Shown here one piece after another: positions 21,938-33,568 of a DNA stretch of 64,000 nucleotides. Source of the DNA: Ceratothoa steindachneri (lineage: Eukaryota > Arthropoda > Malacostraca > Isopoda > Cymothoidae). Made by a program: the position numbers and the translations under genes. Within the stretch, counting starts at the first letter, position 1; the number at the start of each line of letters is the position of its first letter. The DNA lies in assembly GCA_963969495.1 (NCBI GenBank), contig OZ018317.1:218278651-218342650 (forward strand), written 5' to 3'. The notes under the pieces were generated by a model. That model had not been told where the DNA came from. It ran no database searches and saw only the letters and a list, made by a program, of their open reading frames with translations.

Positions 21938-22919
21938 TGTCGTGGTATGACATTACATTATATCAATACCATATTATATCTATCAGGGAGGGACCAATAA
22001 CTTGAGAGCGAACCGACAAAAGGGACGGAAAACCACGAGTTCAGACGGGCTGAGTAGCGAGAGAGTGCAACGAGGTCAGGTAAATTATGGACAATGGCAA
22101 AGCTCAAAGTTATTTAAAGAGGCATGTATAAAAATATAATTTTATTTACACAAAAGTAATGAGAGGATTGATGGGTAAAATTACCTCAGAGAATTAACGG
22201 CCAAAATCACATCAGTAATTGAAAGGGGGAATTGTAGTTATAAATCAGGCTATGAAGTTAGAACTTAAGGTATTCCCAGAAGAGACTATTCAAATGCGAA
22301 GGGGGGGGGGATTAACTCAATTGGGTTACTAAAAGGGGGAGAGGGGTTGGCTTACGGATGTCTTCTGCACTTGAGGTGAGGCCGTTGGAGTGATGACGGT
22401 TCTCCAAAAGCAAGGGGAGAGTATTTCGGCTACCCGAAATGAGGAGGGCTTCGACAGGAGTTGATGAAAGAATTCGGGAAAATCACTCGGGGCGATCGCT
22501 CAGTGGAATTACCTCCTGGCTGGAGCTAATTCCAAACACACAAAATAGTCCAGCTATCACTTTGCTTTGTTGCTAGCACTGGACTTGAAACCATGGGGAA
22601 ATCTTCTGGGTTCTGCGCGAGACTCCTCAACTCTGTGTGTCTTCCGGGGAGTCGAGCGAAATTTATATCCGAGGCTCTCCCCGGAGTTGGGGGTTAGAGG
22701 GGAAACAACTCTACTTTCGAAGGGCCTCGAATCTTCTTGTTGTGCTATTTTAACCCGCATAAAGGTGAATCGTGGGGGACTCAATTCGAGGCTACCGCTT
22801 GTAGAAGCGGGGGGGGGGGGGGGGGGGGGTAGGCTTACCACTTTAGGCCAAGCCGGGCCTTCAGCTGCACATGGGAGTTCCTTTCTGCTAAAGATCTTCC
22901 AAGTGGCGATTCCCTCACA
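21938..22919 (-). repeat. 3' LTR of the Gypsy element
   Basis: About 980 bp with TG...CA ends. Close to the solo LTR at 813-1887, with small indels and different poly-G lengths (the run at 22810-22829 is the longest). Confidence 0.88.
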
Positions 22920-23279
22920 CATCTCCCAACCGAAAGATGATGCTTTACAGAGCAGTTGCGTAGGAAAGGATCATCCCAACCCGTCAAACTAGAATTATCA
23001 AAGGTCTAGGGAAATTCTGATCTGCTACGACAGGTGTACACACAAAAAAAACGTAAATCTGAGCTCGGCGGGGAATTTACGGACATAAGCCTTAAACAGG
23101 TCGATTATAGAGAATTTAACTAATACAATTTTAAACAAAAGAAAAATCACAGGAGAACATTGGCGACATTTCAGTGGAACCAAAAAAAAGGATACAATTA
23201 AATGGAGGCCTAAATATGGGACAAATAAAGTTAAAAATTTAGTGGACCCCCCAAAAAATCATAATTAGGAACATTGATG

Positions 23280-23284
<5 letters not shown>
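22920..23284. other. Internal 3' region of the Gypsy element, no gene
   Basis: Between the 3' LTR and a (TA)n array. The purine-rich tract is at the left edge; the rest shows no coding motif on either strand. Confidence 0.45.

Positions 23285-23345
<61 letters not shown>
23285..23345. repeat. (TA)n microsatellite
   Basis: TA run of about 60 bp located right after the integrase C-terminal segment. Confidence 0.96.
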
Positions 23346-23349
<4 letters not shown>

Positions 23350-23860
23350 TCACGTGGAAAACCTTCGCTCCCGCCATAGTATGGATGAGGTAATCCACGG
23401 GTTCTCTAGCATCGAGGACGGGATAGGGTCCCTTTCACTGGCTAAGGATTTTGTTGCTTCCCGTGAGAAGTAGCACCAGCACCTTCACGCCAGGCTTGAA
23501 TTTTCGTTCTCGTGACTTAAGGTCCAATTAGGTCTCAAACCTCTCAATAAGTCCTTCATGGGATACGAGACTCGTTTGTTACCTCGGGTGGACTCACGCT
23601 CGAGGGCTTTAGTTTTCTCTAAAAGGGGTGGGGGGAGTTGCGCACTCCTTCTGGGCGCGGGAAAACTTATCGCTCCGGATTCTTGGAACTCCGGGTCGAT
23701 AGGGGTTTTTAGGGGAACAGGTGCACGGGATTCCAGGGCTGCCTGTGTACGGGTAATCACGGGATGGTCGTGAATTACGGGGTTCTGACCGAATAAAACG
23801 GAGCAGAACTGGATTGGGGCTGCTACCACTTCGGCCCAACTGGACATATAGTCACACTCG
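23346..23860 (-). pseudogene. Gypsy element: post-protease linker and integrase C terminus joined by a deletion
   Basis: The minus-strand frame 23847-23485 starts with a linker (PVITRTQAALESR) of the type that follows the protease in this group. After a frameshift near 23520 the reading becomes ERKFKPGVKVLVLLL … KGPYPVLDAREPVDYLI … KVFHVN, the C-terminal end of integrase. RT, RNase H and the integrase core, over 2 kb in intact relatives, are missing between them. One stop interrupts the KGPY segment. Confidence 0.65.
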
Positions 23861-23873
23861 ATGTGACAACGAA

Positions 23874-24278
23874 TTACTGGGAAACGACTGGCCCGGCCAA
23901 GTAGTCGTGGACCACCGCAAATTTCTTGTGGTCGGGCCCAACAGGGGGGAGTAGGTCCTTAGACACTATAATGTAGGTGCACCTGGTGTCACGGACGAGG
24001 GTGGATACTCGGCGACCATTCACAGTTCCGTTCTCGAACTTCAATCCTCCAGGGTTGTTCTCATTAATGAGGAAGTTTACCTGATGTACCGGGTCTTTGA
24101 CGGGCGAGGGAGATGTGGGAGACTTCTGAGGCGACGGAGGAGGATCAGGGGCGGACCAGATTTGGTGTACTTGGTGGGACTGAGAGTTTTGCGAATCGGG
24201 AGTTTTGAGAACAGTTCGTGCTGTAATGCCTGGGAACTCCCAGGTGTAGCAGGCAATTGGGTTCTTTTGGTACGGCAC
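23874..24278 (-). pseudogene. Gypsy element aspartic protease region
   Basis: The open minus-strand frame contains a proline/serine-rich stretch, then VNGRRVSTLVRDTRCTYIIV, the core of a retropepsin-like protease that cuts Gag-Pol. The catalytic DTG/DSG triad reads DTR, so it should be inactive. The order gag, protease, linker agrees with Gypsy elements. Confidence 0.65.
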
Positions 24279-24294
24279 ATCCGGGGAGAAGAAA

Positions 24295-25346
24295 CTAGGG
24301 GCTTAACGTCTCGGTGTTCCGATGGATGGAAGTTTCTTGGCTTCGGGGGACTAGGAGCTTTGGTAAATCTTTGAACCATTTTAGAGGGGGTCTTAGGGCC
24401 ATAAAATTTAGTTTTGAGGGCGATTGGGGAGCCTTTTTAACATCCTTAGGGTATAAATCGTGACTACCCGCGTAAACATTGGCCTCTCCCAAGCACTCCT
24501 TGAAAGTGGCGCAACGTTTATCCTTAATGAAGGCGCGAATTTCGGGAGCCACGGCAGCTAAAAGCTGATCCCTAAGGAAGAAGTCCAGAAGGGACTCGTA
24601 GATCTGGGGAATTTGCACGCATCCAGCCCACACTGAAGGTGTCTTTGGAGGATGTACCCGTGTTGTCGAAATGTTTGGCCGGGGCGGATCCTTTCCTGGC
24701 GGAATCGGGAGCGGTAGAATTCGCTATTCATATGAACAGCGGCTAGCAATTCGGACTTTAAAGTGGAATAGTCCAAAGTTGCTTCCAGAGGAAGGGATAC
24801 GAAGATATCCCTTAACTTGGCATTTAGGAGGGGAAGTAAGCGAGCGACGCCATCATTTTCGAGATCCCATCTATTGATCTTAAAGATTCTCTCTAAATGG
24901 GCCAAAAATGCCCCAAAGTCCTATCCATCATTGAAAGCGGGAAGGTGGACTGAAGGAGTTTGGGGAATTTCGGCCCGGGAACCGATGGACTGAGAATCCA
25001 TTTGATTTCGGCTCATTTCCAGCTCATGCTGCCTAATTTGTTCACCTTCTTCCATCTCCATTTTGTTCTCTTCCATATCCATCTTCAGTTTGTTCTCCTC
25101 CATTTCCATCTTCAGTTTGTTCTCCTCCATCTCCATCTTCAGTTTGTTCTCCTCCATCTCCAGTTTGTTCTCCTCCATCTCCATCTTCAGTTTGTTCTCC
25201 TCCATCTTCAGTTTGTTCTTCTCCATCTCCAATTCCCTTCGCTCTGTCCGTTCGTTCCCCTCTTCTTCCTGTACGTAATTTAGCAGGTCTTTGCCTGAAA
25301 GACCTAACATTTGACCCTGACTCTTGAATTTTTCGAAGGATGACAT
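24295..25346 (-). pseudogene. Gypsy element Gag (capsid-like)
   Basis: The ATG at 25346 starts MSSFEKFKSQGQMLGLSGKD. A Glu/Lys/Met heptad-like coiled coil of repeated MEENKLKME units follows (about 25260-25060). The capsid-like domain includes FLAHLERIFKINRW, KLRDIFVSLP, YSTLKSELLAA and, after a frameshift near 24630, LLDFFLRDQLL … IKDKRCATFKECLGEA. One in-frame TAG (near 24919) and the frameshift break it. This SCAN-like Gag architecture is common in arthropod Gypsy elements. It would assemble the particle that packages element RNA. Confidence 0.78.
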
Positions 25347-25800
25347 TTTTACGCAGTTAACTGAGGGAACACTGATACGCGAACGAGCTAGGACACTACC
25401 CACGCGAAACGAATACTTGAATATTCGTGAAGGCCTTGATCACAAAAAAAATTAAGATACAGCTACCTAACTCTCATGTTTCTAAGCGGGAAAAAGATTA
25501 AAATGGTCCTACCTGAATTAGGACACCAAAGACCTTAACTCTTTTGGATTATTAACCAGGAGAGTCTCCAAAATTCGAACACAATAAAAAAACATTAATT
25601 ACCTGGGGTCCAACACAAAATCTAAATAGATTACATTCCACTGCTCTTCAAATAACTTGAACTTGCCTTCTGCTAGTACAATACAAAAATTAAATAAAAG
25701 GGATGTGCGTGAATAACAAGGGAACTTCTAATGTCGAAATTAAAATGAAACGGGTTCGTAAAACCCCCAACAACTTGACACCAGAATTATATAATACGTA

Positions 25801-25805
<5 letters not shown>

Positions 25806-25882
<77 letters not shown>
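25806..25882. repeat. (TA)n microsatellite at the 5' LTR inner edge
   Basis: TA run of about 77 bp directly against the inner end of the 5' LTR, where the primer-binding site should be. Confidence 0.96.
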
Positions 25883-25886
<4 letters not shown>

Positions 25887-26291
25887 GTGGTATGACATTA
25901 CATTATTACCTCCTGGCTGGAGCTAATTCAAAATACACAAAATATTCCAGCTGTCACTTTGCTTTGTTGCTAGCACTTGACTTGGAACCATGGGGAAATC
26001 TTCTGGGTTCTGCGCGAGACTCCTCAACTCTGTGTGTCTTCCGGGGAGTCGAGCGTTATTTATATCCGAGGCTCTTCCCGGAGTTGGGGGTTAGCGAGAA
26101 ACAGCTCTACTCTCGAAGGGCCTCGAATCTTCTTGCAGAGCTATTTTAGCCCGCATAAAGGTGAATCGTGGGTGACTCGATTCGAGGCTACCGCTTGTGG
26201 AAGGGGGGGGGGGGCGTAGGCCAGCTGGGCCTTCAGCTGCACATGGGAGTTCCTTTCTGCTAAAGATCTTCCACGTGGGTATTCCCTCACA
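25883..26291 (-). repeat. 5' LTR of the Gypsy element, internally deleted
   Basis: It shares both ends with the 3' LTR but lacks about 545 bp corresponding to roughly 21961-22507. Only 409 bp remain. Confidence 0.85.
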
Positions 26292-26719
26292 TACAATTTT
26301 TAGTTATGTGGACCCATTTTGTTTTTTAATTATGTCACTGTTCTGTTATGTAGATTGTATTTTCCCCACTCTTTCGCTCTTCGTTTCTTATAATCTCCCC
26401 CTCGTTAGGCTATCTCCATTTCTTTTAATCTGTTACCCTTTCGTCTTCTCAGTTTGACCTTACTACCTGCTTCTTGTATTTCTTAATGTGAATCTTTACC
26501 TTTCACCTTCCGTCTTCCTCATTGATGATTTCTTTTTTTTGAGGAGGCCTTTCATACTTTTCTTTCGTATATATACATCTAAGATAATATTATTTCTTTT
26601 AGTTATCCTTGATAAGGAACTTAATAAAGTTCGAAAGTACTCGGAAACACCATTTCATTTTTTCCTGCTGGACATTGCATTCATTTGCTACCCTCACGTG
26701 ATGCTTTGTGAGTTTTTCA

Positions 26720-26724
<5 letters not shown>
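26292..26724 (+). mobile_element. PLE P5, 3' flank resumed after the Gypsy insertion
   Basis: Begins with the right TACAA duplication. AT-rich, no long conserved frame. Near 26600-26650 a hammerhead-like arrangement occurs: TTGATAAG, stem GAACTT / AAGTTC, GAAA, then AGTACT followed by C. The core departs from consensus. The region ends at a (TA)n array. Confidence 0.55.
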
Positions 26725-26805
<81 letters not shown>

Positions 26806-26849
26806 TGAGAGAGGGAGAGAGAAAGATATATATATATATATATATATAT
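26725..26849. repeat. (TA)n-(GA)n-(TA)n compound microsatellite
   Basis: TA 26725-26781, GA with GTGA/GGGA interruptions 26782-26825, TA 26826-26849. Confidence 0.95.
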
Positions 26850-27477
26850 TCCATTAGGACGGTGTTCCATTAGGGTGTTCCATTAGGACGGATCGAAGTT
26901 AGCAGTAAATAAAACAGTGTTATTGGAGAAAATTTATTGATTTCACTATTGGGTCATTTTAGTTGAGTCATGGCAATTATGTGTGAAAAATAATATTGCC
27001 TAAATGTCCGCCAAGGCTTCGGCGGCACACCTCCAATCGATGGTCAAAATTTTTGATTACGTCTCTGCATAGTTGCTCCTCGATCTCACCAATATGCCTT
27101 ATTATCTCATCCTTCAGCTGTTGAATTGTTGTTGGCTTGTTGGCATAGACCTTACTTTTGAGATGACCCCAAAGGAAGAAATCTAAAGGCATCAAGTCAC
27201 ACGATCGTGGTGGCCAATTGACCTCGCTGTTTCGAGAGATGATGTGACCTGGGAACTTCACATTCAATAAAGCCATTGTTGAATTGTCTGTGTGGCATGT
27301 GGCGCCGTCCTGTTGAAACCACAAATCTTCGTCATCCAAAGAATTCAATTCAGCCCATAAAAAGTTGGTTATCGTGGCATGGTATCACTCGCCTGTCACC
27401 GTAACAGAATTCCCGGCATTATTTTCGAAGAAATACGACCCAATGATTTCGCTAGTAAAAATGCACACCAAACAGTG
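26850..27477 (-). pseudogene. Mariner transposase, DD41D type, C-terminal part
   Basis: The minus-strand frame 27348-26977 starts just before the second catalytic Asp (WFQQDGATCH). The third, in MPLDFFLWG, follows after exactly 41 residues, the DD41D spacing of the rosa group. KVYANKPTTIQQLKDEI and a conserved C terminus follow. Upstream, a shifted frame to about 27470 carries the VTVWCAF-type segment, but the first Asp is not seen. The left flank has three TTCCATTAGG units (26849-26892). The helix-turn-helix half is lost at the junction with PLE P3. Confidence 0.75.
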
Positions 27478-27512
27478 ACCTTTTGTGGATGCGAACACCG
27501 CAGTTCAAAGTA

Positions 27513-28411
27513 CGAGGGGCGGTCAATAAGTTTTGCAATTCAGATATAAGGAAACGAGATATGAGGAAAAGCGTTTTCTTATTTTTTAATATACCTACTC
27601 TCGACTTCACTGCACTTGCGCCACTTGTCCCTGAGGCGTCGAATTCCCGACAACTAGAAATCTCCCGACTGCTGTTCAATCGTTCCCAAACCAGCGTCCA
27701 CGCAGTGCAGCCTTGAGCTGGCGGAATAAAAATTAGTCACTAGGGACCAGATCTGGATTGTATGGGGGATTGTTGAGCTCCTCGAATCCGCACTCGCGCA
27801 CGGCAGCTTGTGAAACTCTGGCCTTGTTGACTTTGTCGACGTTGAAGTCGATCATGGAGCGTGAGGTTTCTAGGGACCCAACGGGCAGAGACCTTGGTCA
27901 TGGCCAAATTGTCGTGGATGATGTTGATAACACTTCCATGTGATATTCCAAGTTCTCGCTCGATTTCTTCGACCTTCACCCGTCGATTTTCGAGGATCAT
28001 CCTCTCCACATGGGCCACATTGTCCTTGTTGGTCACGTCTGACGTGCGTCCTGGACGGGGGTCATATTTAAGGGACTCACAACCATGGCGGAACTCCCTA
28101 TTCCAGCGAGCAATGGTTGCATAGGAAGGGGCGGTGTCGGTGTATACTGCAACCATGCGTTCATGGATCTCTTTTGCATTCTTGCCTTCCTTAGTCAAAA
28201 ATTTGATCACTGCGTGGTGCTCAACCTTCTCATTGTTGAAAAATTTGTGACTGACGATGTGCGATCAGCTACTGCTTCTTAAATAGACGAGGCCAGAGCG
28301 TGCGGCTGCAGGTCCTGACTTGTCATAATTTGTCCTAACATCCCCACAAACAGCCATCCCCCTTTTTCTGTTTTGCCCTACCGATTCGCAAAACTTATTG
28401 ACCGCCCCTCG
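27513..28411 (-). mobile_element. Mariner copy M1 (899 bp) with TA duplication
   Basis: Terminal repeats begin CGAGGGGCGGTCAATAAG and appear inverted at the right end, with TA on both sides (27511-27512, 28412-28413). The element is short for a mariner because the middle of the transposase is missing. It split PLE P3 copy b within the codons for its YIG motif. Confidence 0.9.
27620..28245 (-). pseudogene. M1 transposase, internally deleted
   Basis: The N-terminal half is present: helix-turn-helix (LTKEGKNAKEIHERM, ATIARWNREFRHG) and a second HTH (EELERELGISHGS-like, VINIIHDNL), then VSARWVPRNL. The next frame reads directly into the C-terminal end ([22 protein letters not shown]). The stretch with the first two catalytic Asp residues is absent. 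The family resembles the irritans-type mariners related to SETMAR. The same deletion occurs in M2, M3 and M4. Confidence 0.78.
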
Positions 28412-28866
28412 TACATCGGCGTAGCCTCCACAACCCTGTCAAGGCGACTGACAGCTCACCTTCAAGATGGCGAGATTAAACAACACTCCTTCTCTCATGG
28501 CACTACCCTAACACGTGAAAAACTGAATCAGGACACTCCATCATCCTGAGACTCCAAAACCGCAGAAGATTGCGGATCGCCAAAGCCGTCAGTATTCAAA
28601 TGAAGAAACCGGCAATTAACGTACAACTTCAGCTGGAAACATACTCCCGACATCTCGGCGTCTCCGAGTTGACTGCCGTTAAAGAAGCATGTTTTCAAAC
28701 TACATTTTCCTTTGCCTCCTTTGCCAGAGGACTAGATCGGAAAATCTGAGCCTTCCAATTTTATATGTTGCTTGTAGCGCTTTGTTTCCCCTTAAAAATT
28801 TCCCGCGCCAAGATTGGCCAATTTTTGTAATACTTATGTTCGCGTAGAAATACTATATATAATGTA
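28412..28866 (+). pseudogene. PLE P3 copy b, GIY-YIG and C terminus, split by M1
   Basis: Bases 27478-27512 carry the coding just before the YIG motif (CEHRSSK). Bases 28412-28866 resume with YIGVASTTLSRRLTAHLQDG and the C-terminal region, homologous to P3a at 8410-8825. The last 60 bp (TTGGCCAATTTTTGTAATAC onward) match 8826-8876. Frameshifts are present. Confidence 0.75.
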
Positions 28867-29740
28867 GCAAAAGGCCTTCGATAAGGTCTGGCTGAAGGGC
28901 CTTTAATATAAGATACTGAACCTTCAGCTAGACCCGATTCTGGAGTGGATTATCTGCGACTTCGTCATGGAACGGCGCGCCAGAATCATGATTGAGGGTC
29001 ACCAAGGACCTGAGTTCCTCCTCGAGGCCGGAGTCTCGCAGGGCAGTTGTCTGAGCTCCCGGGATCCTTTATCTAATCTACACAATAGATTTACCAACTC
29101 CGATAAAGGAGGACTTTTTATATCTCCAGTTCGCCGGCTATATAACCCAAGTGATCCCTGGTACATACAGGAATCCCAGGGCTCACGCTCAAGAGACTGC
29201 AAATGAAATCAGTAACATGAACGAGTACGAGAGAAAGTGGAAGATCCGCACGAATAGCAGAAAGTTCAAGATCCTCGCCCCCGGCCACAGAAAAACAGCA
29301 AACGCTATTATAGTGGAACTAATATTTCCCTATCACCAAGAAGGGACTGTTTTGAGGCTAAACATCCCCCCCACCGGGTGATGTTGCAAGTTATATCTCA
29401 TCCACATCCGACCAACACTCATATACCCCGCGGTGATGGCTCAAACCCTAAGTAAGAATCGCTTGAAGCGCCTACAAAGAGTCCAGAACAAGAAAGCGAG
29501 ACCAAATTCCCCAAAGACAACTCCACCCAAAGGAACTTGGGAGAGGATCTTGAATGAAACGGCACCTGAACTGGCGGAGGGTCTAAAAATCCCACCGAAC
29601 AAAAGGGATAAAGTGAGCAGAAAGAGGCAATTTCCAAGCTTGAGACAATTCTCAGAGGAGCAGTTGGCACCGTGGCTCACATAAAAGACCACACTGAACA
29701 AACAAACACACACACGATATATTAACAAATACACTCACAA
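28867..29740 (+). pseudogene. Jockey-like copy A4, RT from motif A to C terminus
   Basis: Starts at AKAFDKVW (motif A) and continues MERRARIMIEGHQGPEFLLEAGVSQG. The catalytic box is destroyed (QFAGYITQV-type reading near 29130). It continues ANEISNMNEYERKWKI and a tail ending with SLRQFSEEQLAPW at 29684. Frameshifts occur. 5' truncation is at the same codon as in A5. Confidence 0.72.
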
Positions 29741-29883
29741 ACGAATGAATGAATGAGTCGAATGCAAGCTAAATAAATGTATATAGTAGAATTAGACTCT
29801 TGAACAACTTCATTTAGTATAACTAAAAAAAATAAAAAAAATATCTCTCTTAAAATAAGTATAACATTAAGGAGATACATACA

Positions 29884-29931
<48 letters not shown>

Positions 29932-30265
29932 ATGTGTAATCTAGTTATATAAATTATTAGAATACTTTAATAATTGCAAACAAAAATGTATTCCAAAACT
30001 TGAAAAAAAAGGTTGCAAAATAAGTATAAAAGAAAAGCTTGAATGCGTTAAAACACAAATTAAGATTTACACAAAAATACAAATTACAGGTTTGAAGGTC
30101 ATATAAAAAGAATAAGAAATCTAAACAAATGAAAAGCGTAGCCCTCACTACCAGTGCAAACCCTACAAACTCTCTTCACCCACAATCTATCATCTCATCT
30201 TCCACACTAAACTTTTTCCTAACTATCATTCATCAATCAATCAATCAATCAATAATTCCATTTCT
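29741..30265. other. AT-rich interval with (TA)n at 29889-29929 and (AATC)n near 30229
   Basis: Probable 3' UTR of A4 followed by unassigned AT-rich DNA. A short TA array of about 41 bp and an (AATC)5 run just before A5 are the only structures seen. Confidence 0.5.
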
Positions 30266-31085
30266 TCAAAAAAGCCTTTGATAAAGTTCGGAAGAGAGGA
30301 CTACAATTTAAGATCCTTCAATTAGGCCTCAACCCCATTCTTGAGACGATTTTATGTGACTATATAATGGAGAGGAGAGCATACATTCATATCAGAGAAC
30401 ACAAAAGCCCCGAATTCGAGCTCGAAACAGGGGCCTCACAAGGGGGCTGTCTCAGTCCCCTTTTATACAACATTTACACACGCGACCTACCACAACCTCT
30501 CTCCGAGGGTACAATATACATCCAGTTCGCTGACGACATATCGCAAATTTGTACCGGCGCTTATGTTCACAGGGAATTATGGCTAAGGGGATATCTAACA
30601 TCAACTCTTTCGAGAGGAAATGGAAGATATCAACCAATCCTCCCAAATTCAAAATAATTCCCATGTTTCGCAAGACCTTCAATGATATACGGGTAGAAGG
30701 GGAGCGAATCCCCTACTGCCTGGAAGGGACGGTTCTGGGGCTCAAGATCACCACAGGAGGCTACAAGAGTCATATCGAGCGAACAGTCGCGAATAGCAAG
30801 AGAGATTTGAGGGAATTTTATAGGTTTCGTGAACTAAATCGCTCAAATAAACTCAAAATATTCAATGCGTGAATTCGCTCGAGACTCCTGTATCCCCCGG
30901 TGCCACTGAACGCGAGCGCCAAGACCCACATTGCGAAACTACAAGTCATCCAGAACAAAGCGGTGCTACTCATTACAAACACCCGAAGAAGAGACCACAA
31001 ACGACAGAGGAAGCTCCACGACTCGGTTGGATTATCTCCGATCAACGTGGCGTCCATGAGAGAGCTAACAGGATCTGGTTAGCCA
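30266..31085 (+). pseudogene. Jockey-like copy A5, RT from motif A to thumb
   Basis: Opens with KKAFDKVRKRGLQ, then CDYIMERRAYIHIREHKSPEF, ASQGGCLSPLLYNIY and an intact FADDIS box (near 30528). After a frameshift 30549-30872 gives ISNINSFERKWKI and the thumb. It ends in SPINVASMRELT at about 31080, where homology stops. No stop interrupts the first 70 codons. 5' and 3' truncated. Confidence 0.75.
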
Positions 31086-31670
31086 TTAGCGCTTGACCCT
31101 TGAATTCTCTCTTACACACTTAGACGTCGAAGTCGACCGACAAGTAAGACCATTCAAGAGAGGTAAATTACAGTCTGACGGTGACGTGACTCCGAAATAC
31201 ACTTGACAAAACCGACAAAATACAGAAAACGACCAGTGTAATGCGCAAGTTTCTTTAGTAAAAATAAATTCCAAAATAAATTCAAATTCAAATTCAAATA
31301 AAATAAAAATAAACTTTTTCAAAAACCCACAGCGGGAATAAAATCCCCGCCTCAAATAAAGGTTTGAATGCCAAAAGATCATTAAGATCTAAATAATTAA
31401 AAATTAAATTAACTAGATTAATTTAATTGGATAAACTCTAAATTTTATAGTTTATTAAATAAAAAACAAAAAAAACAAAATTCATTCAAAACATAACATA
31501 ACAGAGCTACCCTTTCACCAGGGACCTATTTATTCTGTCTCCTACACATCATCTATTCTTTAAATTCACTCTATTTCACCACTTTCATCTCTTACTATTT
31601 TCTCTCTAACTCTTCCTAAATCTCACCACTTTTTTATGTCCAATGCCCAATGTCAATGAATAATTCCATT
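31086..31670. other. AT-rich interval, no gene
   Basis: Contains a short AAATTC tandem run near 31268-31300. No homology to the other elements in the window is evident. Confidence 0.35.
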
Positions 31671-31674
31671 TCTG

Positions 31675-31724
31675 TTCATTCCCTGAAGATGACCTAACAT
31701 AGTCGAAAGCCATCTAGGAATAAA
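31675..31724 (+). ncRNA. Hammerhead ribozyme-like motif, PLE P3 copy c
   Basis: Stem I pairs TTCATTCC (31675-31682) with GGAATAAA (31717-31724), with one mismatch. CTGAAGA at 31683-31689, extra T, stem II GAC / GTC, GAAA at 31705-31708, two-pair stem III and A31716 as the expected cleavage base. Compared with copy a, stem I has gained a C-G pair where copy a has U-G, and stem II lost one pair. Confidence 0.5.
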
Positions 31725-32200
<476 letters not shown>

Positions 32201-33568
32201 TATGGGAAGCCTGTATTTAATATTGAGGATAAATCCCAGAGCCACGAGAAACGGATGCATCATCTTTTAATTTTTCACAACGTTTCGAAAACTACAAGTT
32301 TTCATCTTCAGGCTAGAATAAGTTTACAAAGTTAATACACATGAAGAAAACTTGAAAATGCCAACAAGACATTATTTTAAAAGGTGACCAATTATAAAAT
32401 ATCACTAAAATTTATTATAGGGTAAAATTTTATATATGACTTGGCAATAGTTAGATTTGCTTTAAAACTGACTAAAAAAATTAGTTAATAAATTTAAAGT
32501 TTATTGCAATAATTAATTAAAATTATAGGAAAAATTGACCTGGCATTAGTTTAAGATAATAAATTTAAACTTTGTTTTTAATTTTGTAAACACTGTAAGA
32601 GTTAAAGAACATTTAATATAAAAATGGTAAATTTGGGTACTTACTAAAGTGGATCCAGCCTAGAGAGTGAATGGTGGGTTTAACAAGTGGCTAGTATTTA
32701 TAGGTTACAGTGACGCTTAGTTTGTTAAAAAAACAAACCAACTAACAAACTGTAGTTAAAATTAGTTAATTAATAAAGATATTGCACTTAAATTACCATT
32801 AAGTGTAGGTTTGTAGTGTTTGATATATAAAGATTCGAGGGTTCTTAGGCAATGCTGGTTGTTGTTAAAGGCTAATACTTGAAAATTATCAATAGAAATG
32901 TCAGTTTTACAGCTTATGGTGTGTTCCCTAATAGAAGACTTTTCCTTTTTATTTAAGATTTTGCTTGTGCGCCAACTAATCCCCATATGAGCAGAGAACC
33001 TAGCTCCAAGAGACCTGACAGTGCTGCCAATGTAAGAGGCTCCAGTACAACTGGGACATTTAAATAAATAAACATTATCACTGCGGAACTCCAAAGAGAT
33101 AGGATCTTTACTACTAAAAAAACTTTCTAGCGATAGTTTGCTTCTTCTAAAAATTATTTTTGGGTTGATTTGGGGAAAATATCTTTTAAAAATCAATAGG
33201 ATTTTTCTTTTAAAAGTATCGTTTAAAAACCCCATCTCTGAAGTTAGTACATATATGGGCATTTTAGGAACTTCTATGCAGGGTTGAGGGGGTTCAATGA
33301 GATTATCAAGTAGCTTTTTAAAACTATATCATATAGGTCAGAGGGAAATAAATTTTTTATAAAATATTTCCTAAGAAAAATAAATTCATTATGGATTGAT
33401 TGGTAACTGGATGATAGCGATAAACTTCTATGTATTAGAGATTTTACTGTGGATATTTTGTATCTGAAATCACAAAAACTAAAGTAGTTCAAACCTAGTC
33501 CCGTGGAAGTTTTTTTTCGGTAAATGGTTGTTTGAATTTTTCGTTGGTCACTATCTCGAGTGATTAAC

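Larger units (their letters stand above)
21938..26291 (-). mobile_element. Gypsy-type LTR retrotransposon with TACAA target duplication
   Basis: Two LTRs (21938-22919 and 25883-26291) flank minus-strand gag, protease and the end of integrase. The 5-bp TACAA lies on both sides (21933-21937, 26292-26296). A purine-rich tract (GGTTGGGAGATG, minus strand) directly precedes the 3' LTR. RT, RNase H and most of integrase are deleted, and (TA)n arrays occupy the primer-binding-site position and the end of integrase. It inserted into the 3' flank of PLE P5. Confidence 0.87.

Noticed and set aside
22800..22830. Telomere-like or G-quadruplex function for the G run
   Set aside because: It is a length-variable G run inside the LTR, present at different lengths in the other LTR copies.
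24960..25283. Plus-strand frames rich in Phe/Ser/Leu over 25.0-25.3 kb
   Set aside because: They are antisense shadows of the Gag coiled-coil repeats on the minus strand.
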